Of a DNA stretch of 64,000 nucleotides, positions 1 through 9,805 are shown piece after piece. Under the pieces are notes generated by a model, which was given only the letters and a program-made list of their open reading frames with translations, searched no databases and was not told the DNA's origin. Position numbers and translations under genes: made by a program. The stretch is from Durusdinium trenchii. Lineage: Eukaryota > Sar > Dinophyceae > Suessiales > Symbiodiniaceae. Positions within the stretch are counted from its first letter, which is position 1. Every line of letters starts with the position of its first letter. The DNA lies in assembly GCA_963970005.1 (NCBI GenBank), contig CAXAMN010023339.1, forward strand, positions 688,023 to 752,022, written 5' to 3'.

Positions 1-1496
1 GCTCGAATAGCCACCCAAAGCTCCTCACAAATGGCAGCTGAAGTCCGGGAATGTAGTTTCTCCAGATTAGCCATCAAACCCAAAAGACTGGAAAGGCGGC
101 GAACTTGCTTGACCTTCAAACGCAGATCACGGTCTGGCTGGAGCACCGAGCATTGGTACTCACCCTCCCTGGCCCGAGCAACCACAGGTCCCACCGCTCG
201 AATTCTGCGAAAGAGCGGGCCACGACATCGCCCAAGGTACGAACGAGAAACAGGGCGAGGTTCGCCTGTCGGAGTCACACTGCTTTGAGCAAGAGCCTCA
301 TCAAAAGCAACTGCAAAACAATGCAGGGCATCGGCCGGGGAATGTGCAGCAATGGCACGTCCAAATTTGCCACAACGCTTCTTGCAAGAATCCTCACAAG
401 CACTGTCAAAAGTGTCCGGATCAATGAGCAAAGATGAGGAATCCCTTGGCAGATGCCACACAATACGATCACGCACCAGTACATCGAGGTCGAAGTGCGC
501 TTCCAGCACAGGATGCGCAGCAAAAGTGTGGAGCTTGCACGTTTGACAAAGGGTCATTGCTGCAGCCGCCTGATCATTTCCAAGGATGAAAGACTTCCGG
601 GCTGCACCATTGGAGTTCCAAGAAGTATAACCAGGCTCACCCCCTAAGAGTTGGCAAGAGTGATCCGCCAAATCACGCCATCCCATTCGTACAAGCATAG
701 GCCAATGAGGGAGCTCAGCGATGTCAACATTGAAATCTCCCATGATGATGGCCGGGCCTCTGTAAACAGCAGCTCGCTGGACAGCTGTCTGCATGATCTC
801 TTGTAGCAAAGCCCAAGGATTCTCATGTGAGCGATGCTTGGTCGGACCATAAAGGACTGCCACATAGATGTCCAAGCCAAAACCTAAGGAGCAGACTCCG
901 TCACAAAAACGAGTCGAAGTTGCCACAGCATCAGGCAAAGACTGTGGATATGGCCTGATGGGCCAAGCTGAAATCAGAGCCGTACCACCAGCACGCCCAC
1001 GAAAGCCACCACTGGAGCCCAAATGCTGAACTGGATCACTGGAACGAAAAAAGAGGCCAGCTTTTCGACAGTCAGCACGAAGGCTTGTCAGTGCCTCGGA
1101 TGTGGCAGAAGTCTCACTGGCCCCCCAGATTCCCGGGCCCCATTGCTGTATAGTGGGCATGTGCCCCCAAAGCTGAGTAGGATTGAAGGAACCAATAGTC
1201 AAAGGTCCAGGATGCAAGGCCTCCCCAATCCGAACAGGACCAAAGAAAGTGTCATGTATCAAAGTCTTCCGCACACACCGCCCATAGCAGGCAGCAGAGT
1301 TGGAAGAACAATCACCAGCACAAAAATCGTCAAACCACAAGAATTCCGAATACTGCAATGAATTGGCATAAGAATGCTCGAAGGTAGAAGGCGAGCATGT
1401 CAAATTGGGCATCAAATTCAGCACTGTGTTGGACAACTGCTGAGCACAAGCGTCACTGTAACGCAAGAAAAAACCCAGAATCATCCAAAGTCTCAT
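1..1496 (-). CDS. LINE ORF2, N-terminal endonuclease domain (partial)
   Basis: Open on the minus strand from the UGA at 1571 to the window edge without a stop. The first in-frame ATG is at 1496 (MRLWMILGFF). About 90 residues in comes the sequence RIGEALHPGPLTIGSFNPT; a GEA-x-x-PGP motif just before the nuclease is common in dinoflagellate LINEs. The endonuclease/exonuclease/phosphatase residues follow: Asn105 in SFNPT, Glu128 in GASET, Asp254 and Asn256 in MGDFNVD, and a histidine near 334 in EAHFDLD. The usual SDH triad motif is EAH here, so the aspartate before the catalytic histidine is missing. The reverse transcriptase is expected beyond the edge. It lacks a listed complete ORF only because it has no stop inside the window. 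Confidence 0.8.
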   Translation of the reverse strand, partial: MRLWMILGFFLRYSDACAQQLSNTVLNLMPNLTCSPSTFEHSYANSLQYSEFLWFDDFCAGDCSSNSAACYGRCVRKTLIHDTFFGPVRIGEALHPGPLTIGSFNPTQLWGHMPTIQQWGPGIWGASETSATSEALTSLRADCRKAGLFFRSSDPVQHLGSSGGFRGRAGGTALISAWPIRPYPQSLPDAVATSTRFCDGVCSLGFGLDIYVAVLYGPTKHRSHENPWALLQEIMQTAVQRAAVYRGPAIIMGDFNVDIAELPHWPMLVRMGWRDLADHSCQLLGGEPGYTSWNSNGAARKSFILGNDQAAAAMTLCQTCKLHTFAAHPVLEAHFDLDVLVRDRIVWHLPRDSSSLLIDPDTFDSACEDSCKKRCGKFGRAIAAHSPADALHCFAVAFDEALAQSSVTPTGEPRPVSRSYLGRCRGPLFRRIRAVGPVVARAREGEYQCSVLQPDRDLRLKVKQVRRLSSLLGLMANLEKLHSRTSAAICEELWVAIR

Positions 1497-1568
1497 CCAA
1501 ATCGAGGATCGGGCAAAAGGCCGCCCTGAAGGACGAACCCCGTGTGAATGGCGGCCATGCCCCCACCG

Positions 1569-1571
1569 TCA
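1569..1571 (-). other. in-frame UGA between LINE ORF1 and ORF2
   Basis: The stop of the 1525-codon ORF1 is UGA followed by C (UGA-CGG). The same frame then stays open for about 520 codons to the window edge and contains the ORF2 endonuclease. A UGA with C in the +4 position is the leakiest class of stop context in eukaryotes. Readthrough, reinitiation at the ATG at 1496, or a recent nonsense mutation are all possible. Confidence 0.75.
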
Positions 1572-4500
1572 CAGTGCACCATCAGTCTCCTTGCGGGCAC
1601 GCTTTCCCATGCCCACGCTCTCTTCAACTTCAGCGAGCCGACCAACGACATCACTTTTGATGGTGTCGAGCTTGGAGTTCATGTTCTTCTCCATTTGTCC
1701 CATCAAGCGCTCCATGGATGCAACCAATGTTTGGGTAGTAGCTGCATTGGATTTCTCCAACTCATGCAACTTCTGCTTGGTGAAGGAGGCCTCCTCACGC
1801 ATGTGCTCGACACTCTGAGCAGTTGCATTGATCTTATCCTCATTGGCCTTCTGAAGAGCCAGGACTGTATCATTGAGCTTGTCCATCTTATCATGAGCCT
1901 GGCGAAGCTGAGCACCAACCTCAGCTGCAATCTGAGCCTGAATCTCGCACTTGACTTCAGCCATACGAGAGACCGCACTGGCCTGAGCCACTCGACCAGA
2001 TTCATCAAACTGCATCTGAACGCCCATTTGCACATGGCGGGCAACCAAGGTCAAGGAAGGGCTCTTAGCTTTCCTCAAAGGTTCAATGATGACCAGGCTA
2101 CCGTTGAGGCCAACGTGCTGAGTCTTGGGCGGATTCTTGGCCGCTACGATCCAAGTAGCCTGACCTTGTGGTCGAATGACCTGAGCCTCCCAGCCAGAAG
2201 CGACCAAAGCTTGTGACAACTGATCACGAGAAGGCTGCCCAGGCACATGTCGGAGGACATACAAATCAGCCTGAGGATCGACTGCTGGGCAATCAATGTA
2301 GGCAGCATCAGGAGCTATGACTTTTCTGACTTGGTCAGCATGTTCTCGCCGACAACGAACAGCAAAGCGATCACCCCACAGAGCAACACCAAGTGCATGT
2401 TCACACCCCACACTTTTGTTCCAAGCATCATCCAAGGTCCCAGTCGTGATAGGAATTGGGACATAACGGGCATCAGCCTTGTGGTCATCACCCTTGGGAG
2501 TCATGAAGATGCCAGCAATACCTGATTTAGCCAGTACATTGTCAAGCAGAGTGTCAGCGACCTTGAAGAAACCCCGCCATGACGTTGCTTTCGAATGAGC
2601 CGCTGGCTTGCGATCATCACCGAAGGTCTTGAGAGCCCAATAACTCAGAAGATTGGGGCCCCGAAGCACCGTGACATGCTTACCCAGGTAGTTCAAAGGC
2701 AGAGCTGTCTCAGACCAGGAGGCCGTGTGCTTGCGGAGGATGCAAAATTCAACCACCGTGGCCACGACTTGGGGCACTTCCAGAACAGGAACCTGCGGCT
2801 GAAACTCAATGCTCTTATCCCCAAAGTTGACCAGAGCAGATCGAAGGACAAGCGGCTCACCAGTCTTCTTCCAGTGGGCAGGAACTGTGATGCAATTATC
2901 AAAGGTGTTGGCCTGCTTGCCAACGACCAGGATAGCCAGACCACCACTTGAACGGATCTTCTGCTGAAGGCAAATGCGAGTTTCATGAGCGGACATGATG
3001 CAAAGTCCCTCCTCATCAGTGCCAAAACGGTCACGATGCAAAAAGCCTGGAGCCTCACCATCAACAACGAAATGAGTAGGGGAGACCTCAATCCCATCAG
3101 GGGAAATCTCTTGCTCCTGAACTCTGCCACGCTTAGCTGGTCGATTGGCAGCCTGAGATGGTGGCTTGCTGTTGGGTTTGACACCCCCATTGTTCTTCTT
3201 CTTCCATTCATTGAGTTCAGCAGCCGTGACAAGGCGGACACGCCCATCATTGGCCAGACTCTTCATGCGGGACCACAACTTGCTGTCATCATCCAAGCAG
3301 TCCTTGAGGTCGCCAATGTCACAACGGTCCTTGAAGAGCTTGAGGCGTGACTGAAGCTGATCACGTGGGACACCATGACCCTCCAAAGCAGCACTGAGAG
3401 CATCATCCAAAGGCCCCTTCTTGGCACCCCCACGAAGAGGACACAGGCGGAAAGCAATGACCTCCAGCTCAGGAACATCCTGAAAAGCCATGAGAGGGTC
3501 GGCAACAGAGCCCCCTAACAGACATAGGACGGAAGTATTGATTCGAGTATGGGCCAGGTAGCTGGCAGCCAGTTGGCCGATGGCAACATCACCTGGCAGG
3601 GACACAACCTCAGCCTTGCCTCGAAATGGCGATTTGATCCATCTCTGAATGCAGGCGACCCCTGGATGGAGCTGATGGTACAAAGATGATCCCAAGGCAT
3701 AGTGGGAGGTCATCAGGTTCACACATGTCACTCGCCAGGGAGCCATAGTGTCCCATTCAATCTCGAAGCTGGAAATCTGATCACGCAACAGGATCTCAAT
3801 GGGCGTCTGTTCATCGAGATAGCGGCCCTTGACGACAATTCTCCAAGAGACAGCTGCAGCAACATCAGGCATCAGAATCCTCACGGCCTCAGCACAAGTG
3901 TCCTTCATCGTGACCATCCCAGAACGAAGGACTTTCCTGTTGGGATGTCGTGCAAAAACCCTAGCACAAGAGCAATCAACAGGCCTCAAGCCCTGATCTT
4001 CCTGACCTTGACCAATCTGGGGAGTACTGTGAGCAGGGCTGATCATGCGAAACTTGATCTGCAAAGCACCCACCTCAAGTTCAGAAAGGAAATCATCATA
4101 CTTCAACGGTGTATCATTGTGCAACAGAGCAAGGGACTCCGGATTGCATTGAATGGCTGTGGCCGTGGCCGCAATAGCACCTCGCACTGTGGATGTCACA
4201 TCAGCTCGAAAAGTGCAGCCATTGTTTTCATCATAGGAACACTTCACGGAGTACTTGACGGGCTCAAAGGTGATTTTCTTGGCCGGGCAAGCCAAGATCT
4301 CATCATCCCAAAAAGCTTCAGTACAGTCATCCCAAAAAGCAATGAAATGCTCACGCTTGGCATGCGGCAAACCCCGCTGCACAAATGCAGACAGAGACTC
4401 ACGAGGTGCCCCATGACAAATCATCATCCAATGGCCCTCTTTATGCGCCAAGAAAATAATGCCACCACTGCATGTATGGCCCACAGAACCCGCAGACAGT

Positions 4501-6146
4501 TCCAGCTGATGGGCCATCACAAACTCCGGCTCAAAAGGCAAGGCTGATGTTGCAGCGGGCTCAAGGACACCAAAGGGCACTGTCGGTGGGATGACGGTAG
4601 AGTCCTCAACCCGTGGCCTCTTGGATGGAGTCGGCGCAAAACTCTCGAGCTCATCAACAGGTGTCAAAACCATGAAGTCACCCTGGACAGTGACTTGGAA
4701 GGCTGAAAGCCCAGTGCGATGCTGCTCAATCTTCAAAGCCAGTTCGGACAAATCATGCATCGGACGAAAAGGGGACAGTGATCCCAGGACAGCATCCACC
4801 TTAGCAATGCCTAAAACTGCATGTCCGATGGTCAGTGCATTACCAGCCTGACGATGCGCATCAAAGAAATCCTTAGCCAAAACAGTTTCCGGGGGAAAAC
4901 CCATGGCAGCAAGAACCTCAAAAGGATGATAGTACCTCACATGTCCATCAACCTCAAGGAGGTGAGTAGTCAGGCCCTTACGCATCAAAAGCTGAATTGG
5001 TAGCTTATGTTGTTTCCCATAAGATGCCATGGCAGCAACAATGGGCTGCGTCAGCAAACGAGTTCTGGCTTTGATGACCTGCGAAGGATGGAAAAACTTA
5101 CCACCCCCATCTCGAGAAGGGAGCAAATCAGGTCTCCCAAGGAACTCAAGGGCCTCAGCATCAGGGATAAGGAAACTAAGGTCAGCACTCGAAAGGCGCC
5201 GAAGCGCAGCATTTTCAGTGGCAAGGCTCAACTGAAAAGTAGGCTCAGCAACAAAAGGCTGCTTCCAACACATTTGGCCGGCGATTCTGAGACTATCAGC
5301 ATCAGCCAGTTTGTCTCTCCTGCACCAGACTGCAATCCATCGTTCTCTCGAGATAGGATGGACACTGTCAACATTGACCAAACTCTCACATGCCAAATGG
5401 AAGCCCTGCTCCGCCGCATAAGCCTTGAGAGCAGCGAAGTCCTTGTGTTTCACAATGCCCGGCACATTTTCGACAGCAAGGGCCCAAAGCCCAAGGTCAG
5501 CTCCATCTGCAAAAAGCTGGCGAAAGGCCTGGCCATTGGGCCCAGCAAGACCCTCGCCATTGCCACTAGCACTCCATGGTTGACACGGAGGAGAAGCCAA
5601 GGCCACAACCGTGTTGAGCAAACCAATGCCTTGCACCACCAGCTTGTCAGAGACGCTGGCGCATACCACAGCAGGCCCTCCAACCGAACCAGCAACAGCC
5701 TTTCCATAAAAGGCTGAAGGGGACAACACATCAGTCTTCAACCGATGAGCCATGGCCGCCGAAACCTGATGATCAAAATCGATCAAAGCTCGAGTGCACT
5801 TCTGAGCAACACGCATGCCCTCATGCCAACCTCCCAAACCGCTGAAGAGCTCCACAGTGGAAATGGGAGTAGCACAATCCAGATGTGGCTGGAAAATCAC
5901 CATAGGCTCACCCAACGCCGAAGGCGTGTCCAGGATGAAGCGAACTCGTCCATGGCACCATGCAACCTGAAAGTTGCGAACAACCACAACTCGCGGCACA
6001 TGGCAGTGAGGCAAAAGCTCCGGCCTCACCACCAAAACCACGGGGGTGCGGCAAGCCAGCACAACAGCCAGTGCCACCCCACCTTCCACCTTCTCGATGG
6101 AAACCACAGCTCTAGCACCTGAATGCCAGTCCATGGCTCCCCACAC
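1569..6146 (-). CDS. LINE ORF1: C5 cytosine DNA methyltransferase with coiled-coil tail, 1525 aa
   Basis: All core cytosine-5 methyltransferase motifs are visible in order: motif I VELFSGLGGW (residues 98-107), motif IV PPCQPWS (186-192, catalytic Cys188), motif VI ENVPG (226-230), motif VIII RERWIAVWC (267-275), a target-recognition stretch, then the motif IX-X region with HPFEVLAAMGFP (407-418) and QAGNALTIGHAVLG (433-446). The catalytic part therefore looks intact. Residues about 500-1350 are not recognised; two stretches (around 680 and 790) could be small beta-grasp folds but this is only an impression. The last 140 residues are a heptad-rich coiled coil followed by a basic KRARK tail, a layout reminiscent of LINE ORF1 proteins that multimerise on RNA. 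I infer that the protein rides with the element's RNA and may methylate new insertions at CG sites. Start at 6146 is the first ATG of the frame. Confidence 0.85.
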   Translation of the reverse strand: MWGAMDWHSGARAVVSIEKVEGGVALAVVLACRTPVVLVVRPELLPHCHVPRVVVVRNFQVAWCHGRVRFILDTPSALGEPMVIFQPHLDCATPISTVELFSGLGGWHEGMRVAQKCTRALIDFDHQVSAAMAHRLKTDVLSPSAFYGKAVAGSVGGPAVVCASVSDKLVVQGIGLLNTVVALASPPCQPWSASGNGEGLAGPNGQAFRQLFADGADLGLWALAVENVPGIVKHKDFAALKAYAAEQGFHLACESLVNVDSVHPISRERWIAVWCRRDKLADADSLRIAGQMCWKQPFVAEPTFQLSLATENAALRRLSSADLSFLIPDAEALEFLGRPDLLPSRDGGGKFFHPSQVIKARTRLLTQPIVAAMASYGKQHKLPIQLLMRKGLTTHLLEVDGHVRYYHPFEVLAAMGFPPETVLAKDFFDAHRQAGNALTIGHAVLGIAKVDAVLGSLSPFRPMHDLSELALKIEQHRTGLSAFQVTVQGDFMVLTPVDELESFAPTPSKRPRVEDSTVIPPTVPFGVLEPAATSALPFEPEFVMAHQLELSAGSVGHTCSGGIIFLAHKEGHWMMICHGAPRESLSAFVQRGLPHAKREHFIAFWDDCTEAFWDDEILACPAKKITFEPVKYSVKCSYDENNGCTFRADVTSTVRGAIAATATAIQCNPESLALLHNDTPLKYDDFLSELEVGALQIKFRMISPAHSTPQIGQGQEDQGLRPVDCSCARVFARHPNRKVLRSGMVTMKDTCAEAVRILMPDVAAAVSWRIVVKGRYLDEQTPIEILLRDQISSFEIEWDTMAPWRVTCVNLMTSHYALGSSLYHQLHPGVACIQRWIKSPFRGKAEVVSLPGDVAIGQLAASYLAHTRINTSVLCLLGGSVADPLMAFQDVPELEVIAFRLCPLRGGAKKGPLDDALSAALEGHGVPRDQLQSRLKLFKDRCDIGDLKDCLDDDSKLWSRMKSLANDGRVRLVTAAELNEWKKKNNGGVKPNSKPPSQAANRPAKRGRVQEQEISPDGIEVSPTHFVVDGEAPGFLHRDRFGTDEEGLCIMSAHETRICLQQKIRSSGGLAILVVGKQANTFDNCITVPAHWKKTGEPLVLRSALVNFGDKSIEFQPQVPVLEVPQVVATVVEFCILRKHTASWSETALPLNYLGKHVTVLRGPNLLSYWALKTFGDDRKPAAHSKATSWRGFFKVADTLLDNVLAKSGIAGIFMTPKGDDHKADARYVPIPITTGTLDDAWNKSVGCEHALGVALWGDRFAVRCRREHADQVRKVIAPDAAYIDCPAVDPQADLYVLRHVPGQPSRDQLSQALVASGWEAQVIRPQGQATWIVAAKNPPKTQHVGLNGSLVIIEPLRKAKSPSLTLVARHVQMGVQMQFDESGRVAQASAVSRMAEVKCEIQAQIAAEVGAQLRQAHDKMDKLNDTVLALQKANEDKINATAQSVEHMREEASFTKQKLHELEKSNAATTQTLVASMERLMGQMEKNMNSKLDTIKSDVVGRLAEVEESVGMGKRARKETDGAL

Positions 6147-8240
6147 GGCGCCGATCAGCAGTCACCGCCCACCCGCTGGTAGGTGGCGCCTCTTGGACCA
6201 ATGGCTCCCAACCAATGGGTGTTGGTCTATTTTCACCCTTCCAGGGAATGGGAAGGCTTCCACTTCCAGTTCAGTTCCTGAGGTGTTCTTCATACATATT
6301 GTTTTGGCAACATCCATGTTCGACATAGCTTTTTCGGGAGGTAAGCTCACATAAGCACTACTGGAATGATGTAAGCAAACATCACAGATCGTCGACGATG
6401 ACCCATTCTTCGAGTGACCGACCCTCATGTTGACTCTTCATGGCCAAGTCTTGAGCTCAGTATCGACCATCCTGAACGTTCCTTCCACGTGCCAAACATG
6501 GAGATGTTGGTCTATTGGTTGGACCATGTTGGACCATCGCTGACCGCTGAATCGCTGACAGTTGAACGACCGGAGACGACCCGCGACCCGCTCGTGACCG
6601 CTAGATCTTCCCCTCTTCGTGTCCATCCTGGCACGGCGGCGGAAGCTCCACGGCTTCAGCACCCAAAATCTGGCGCCGCTCGGCGCACAAGAGACCTTCG
6701 CGGTGTGTGTGAAAAAAGGCATTCCCTGCAAGAGACCATGATAGAACACTCATGAAACTCATGAATACTATTTGCCTCAAGGCTTTTGACATCTCTTATC
6801 CCTTGGCTCAGTGATTGCTCTTATCTCAAAGAAGGAAGATTTGTGTGTGCAGAACATGGCCGGCCTCGGATGCGAAATCGGCCGTTTCGCCGGGCAAGAT
6901 GATCTCGAATGATGCATTGTTTTGTGTTTCTGTGCATTTTTTGTTATAAGGAAAATGCAGATGCCAAGTTCGGACCTGTAACTTCCGGTGACCACACTCT
7001 TGCAACAACAACAAGGCCATTTAGAGATATATATACGATAGATAGAGATCGATAGGCTAGCAGGAATCGATTCTCGATTCACACTGGTCATGTAGACTCT
7101 TGTTTAATGAAACCCTCCGTATCAAGAGGCTGTTGAATCTATCTATGTTTGTTAGAGTTAACAAGTGATTTCGTTCACTATTTGGGGGCCCTTCCCCGAT
7201 CCCATCCCGCCTGAACGGTGCATTTGGACGCCTGGACTGAGCCCTCCCTGGTAACAAGGTCCCAGCTGGAAGGGTGATTATTTTGGAAATTTTAGAGACC
7301 TTTTTTGTTCATCAATGTAGTGAAAACTCGTTATCATGTCCTCCCACGTATTCCAACTTGACTTATTTGGGATTTAACATTTGTATACATACAGAATCAC
7401 TAAACAATAAGACCAACATTCAGACTCACGAACATACCATCGGAAAATCAGCACTTAGTCCTAGACACGGTGGTAATCTTCTCTTTCTGAGTGGGCAGGT
7501 ATGTGATCTGTTCTGTTGCAGAAAAACGTTCCACATTCCATCTAAATACATGTCAATGTCAATATGCATCAACCGAGAGAGGCAAAATTGTTTGGTGGAC
7601 GGATCTACTATATCGATGATAGATGCATGCATTGCAATAGAGAGCCCCAGTGCTAGAAATTGGCATGTATATGATGGACGGTTCTCCCTCAAGATTCAGT
7701 ACCTACCTGAATAGTATTGAACAGTGTTTTACACGGGGCAATAGACACACCTTTTCTCCCTGGCCCTGGGTGTGTGTTGTTGTTTTTTTTTTTTTAATCA
7801 GGGTTGTTTACTATTGCTTCCATTTGAGATCCTTACTTGACCTCTTCTGAGGGTTTGCTTAATTCCTGGAACTCTGACCTGAACACCTTGTCAAAACCCT
7901 CCATTGCTCCAAACATTTTTCCAAGGAGGGAGTACTCAAGCCTCTTGATTCACATAAGAACTGCTTTGGGGTGGGGACACTGGTAATGCGAAATCTGTGA
8001 GCGCTGGAGCAATATGCCAGCCACTATGACGACTACAGTGCTACTTAGTGTAGGTGGGCCTGTTTCGATTCGCTCTCCCTCAGTTGTTTGCTAGATGGAG
8101 GTGAGGGAGACTGTTTAATTTACTATTTGAGATCCAGCGTTACCATTCCTGAAGAATCGTCAACCTGCGCAGGTTCGTTGCAGGATTCCCCGTGCTCCCT
8201 GCTTCACGTGGTTAGCTCCCAGTCGTACGTTCGCTGCCAG
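6147..8240. other. unassigned region upstream of the LINE
   Basis: No recognisable gene. Short GC-rich islands at 6540-6730 and 6850-6910 may be exons but are open in several frames on both strands and match nothing I know. The stretch 7270-8000 is AT-rich with a poly-T run near 7777-7794. The 5' untranslated region or promoter of the LINE may extend into 6147-6300, but nothing marks its boundary. Confidence 0.3.
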
Positions 8241-8304
8241 GAACATGGCCTGGTCCCTGGCTCGTGTCGGGTTGGTGGATGAGAGCTTCTTGCAAGCCAC
8301 TCAG
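8241..8304 (+). CDS. candidate exon, helical-repeat (OPR-like) motif
   Basis: After an acceptor (GCTGCCAG) at 8240 the frame reads N-MAWSLARVGLVDESFLQATQ. This matches the N-x-x-W-x-x-A-x-x-G-x-x-DE-x-L/F pattern of octotricopeptide/RAP-type helical repeats, which are very numerous in dinoflagellates and bind organelle RNA. The likely donor is CAG followed by GACAGG (a GA donor), although the frame stays open to a TAA at 8368. The neighbouring repeat exons were not found, so the parent gene is unknown and this could be a relic. The match rests on one repeat only. Confidence 0.4.
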
Positions 8305-8515
8305 GACAGGTGCCAAAACCCTCCAAGAATCTCACTTGCAATGCCCAGGATCAATTCAACTGAGGGATAATGCATGATAATGCCATGAATCTCAGAGTGC
8401 AATCATTGCAACGTGCCCTTCCTCAGAGATGACCCAAGGTGGGTGGAGCACCTTTTGACCAAAAGTCCTAGCAGCCTTTTTTATGAAGGCCTTCAGAAAG
8501 TTTCCGAGACCTGTT

Positions 8516-8620
8516 CTTTGTATACATACATGTATTATACATATGTATATGTAAATATATTATATAATATATATACTATTTAATAAATATATAAATATAT
8601 ATAGATATATAATATGTATG
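8516..8620. repeat. AT-rich microsatellite tract
   Basis: About 100 bp made almost wholly of TA, TATA and ATGTAT steps. Similar TA tracts occur at 21000-21120, 21725-21855, 28550-28700, 34710-34738, 47380-47450 and 52085-52120. They mark non-coding DNA. Confidence 0.8.
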
Positions 8621-9048
8621 TATCGATCAAAGGTATACACAAAACACGTAATTATACACTAGAACCAATCCAGAGAGCCAGAGAGCTGTGACCTTCCATG
8701 AGCGCGCTCGATTGCTGGCAGGAGCAAGCGATGCTGAAGATGTGCGAGTGCAGTGCTTTTGATTTGTCCATCATGATTTGGTCCTTTGATGCTCCTTGAC
8801 CTGCAGAGCGTGGATCGATATGCAGTCCAGTTTCGGTTACCCAGGAAAAGGGGATCACCTTTATAGTTACAAGACCCATTAGTAATTAGGGAAACAAGTT
8901 GTTTGACAAAACATGAACCGATGGAAAAAGGCTTAATGTATGTTAATTAATGTAAACTGTTAATTATATCCATACGCCTCCCATATGAAGAGGTGTTTTG
9001 ACACCGAATCCAAATGGAACGGCAAATGTAAGCCAACAGTCTACAGGT

Positions 9049-9375
9049 CTACATCACAACCTCTACTTCTCCGGCAAAGTGTTCCGGGAAGTCAGATACT
9101 CCAGTTCGATGCACTCCATTGAGGTGCTCCAATTCCAAGCGACCCGCACTCAGAGATTGGGTGAAAAAGCCTGATTGACTGATGGCGACGTTGGCGAAGA
9201 TACGGTATTTACTCAGGTCATCCGCTTGTTGCTGGGCATTTCTAGCTAGAGGGAGACTTATGCCGCTTATGCAGAATGCCAGTACTTTGCTGATGCGGGC
9301 CGGTCGGCCGCCTGGCGAGTGTGTGGACAGCACAAAGAACCGGAGATATGTATTGTGTGTGGACAGTTCAATCAA
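9049..9375 (-). CDS. hypothetical ORF, 108 aa
   Basis: An uninterrupted minus-strand frame with protein-like composition, for example LPLARNAQQQADDLSKYRIF near the middle. It has no recognisable domain, no membrane segment and no known neighbour on the same strand apart from distant LINE remnants. It could be a fragment of a mobile element or a chance frame; the plus strand is also partly open here (9182-9433). I would not assign a function. Confidence 0.25.
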   Translation of the reverse strand: MIELSTHNTYLRFFVLSTHSPGGRPARISKVLAFCISGISLPLARNAQQQADDLSKYRIFANVAISQSGFFTQSLSAGRLELEHLNGVHRTGVSDFPEHFAGEVEVVM

Positions 9376-9805
9376 GCTTTTGCGCCACTTCTCAACTCAA
9401 TGCACCATGATATTCTTGCTGTTGCTCTCTTGATGACAAGGGACCAGGGAGGACCGTTCTCCACCAGATGGTCTCCTTGTTGAACAATGCAATTCCCAAG
9501 CAGCACCATCAGCACCCAGACCGACCCAGCACACAGAGGCACCGACCCAGCACCCAACCAGCACAAAATCCTTCACCCGGCACTCAGCACCCGAGCGACC
9601 TAGATCGCTTCCCAGCATCATAACTTGGTTGCTGAGGACGAAGACATCAGAGGGCACGGGGGGCATTTTTGAACATGCACAAAATGCATTCTGAAATCCC
9701 CAGTGACATGTTTCTGGGCAAATTAAGGCGAGCTCACCTGACGAGGTACGAGGTAGAATAATTTCGAAACGAAAATAAGCGAGGTAAGTCCAGCAACAGC
9801 AGCAG

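Larger units (their letters stand above)
1..6146 (-). mobile_element. LINE-type retrotransposon with methyltransferase ORF1, truncated by window edge
   Basis: A minus-strand non-LTR retrotransposon. It reads ORF1 (6146 to 1569) and then ORF2 (1568 or 1496 down to the window edge) in the same frame. ORF1 joins a cytosine-5 DNA methyltransferase to a C-terminal coiled coil. ORF2 opens with an endonuclease/exonuclease/phosphatase domain, and its reverse transcriptase must lie left of position 1. Both frames are free of internal stops except for one UGA between them, so this is a young or recently active copy. Retrotransposons carrying DNA methyltransferases are known from dinoflagellates (Symbiodinium), where they were proposed to methylate the element's own DNA. 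The 5' end of the element beyond 6146 is not delimited and no target-site duplication can be seen. Confidence 0.85.

Noticed and set aside
1548..5717. Plus-strand ORFs of 222-281 codons opposite the methyltransferase ORF
   Set aside because: Shadows of the 1525-codon minus-strand frame, which carries all methyltransferase motifs.
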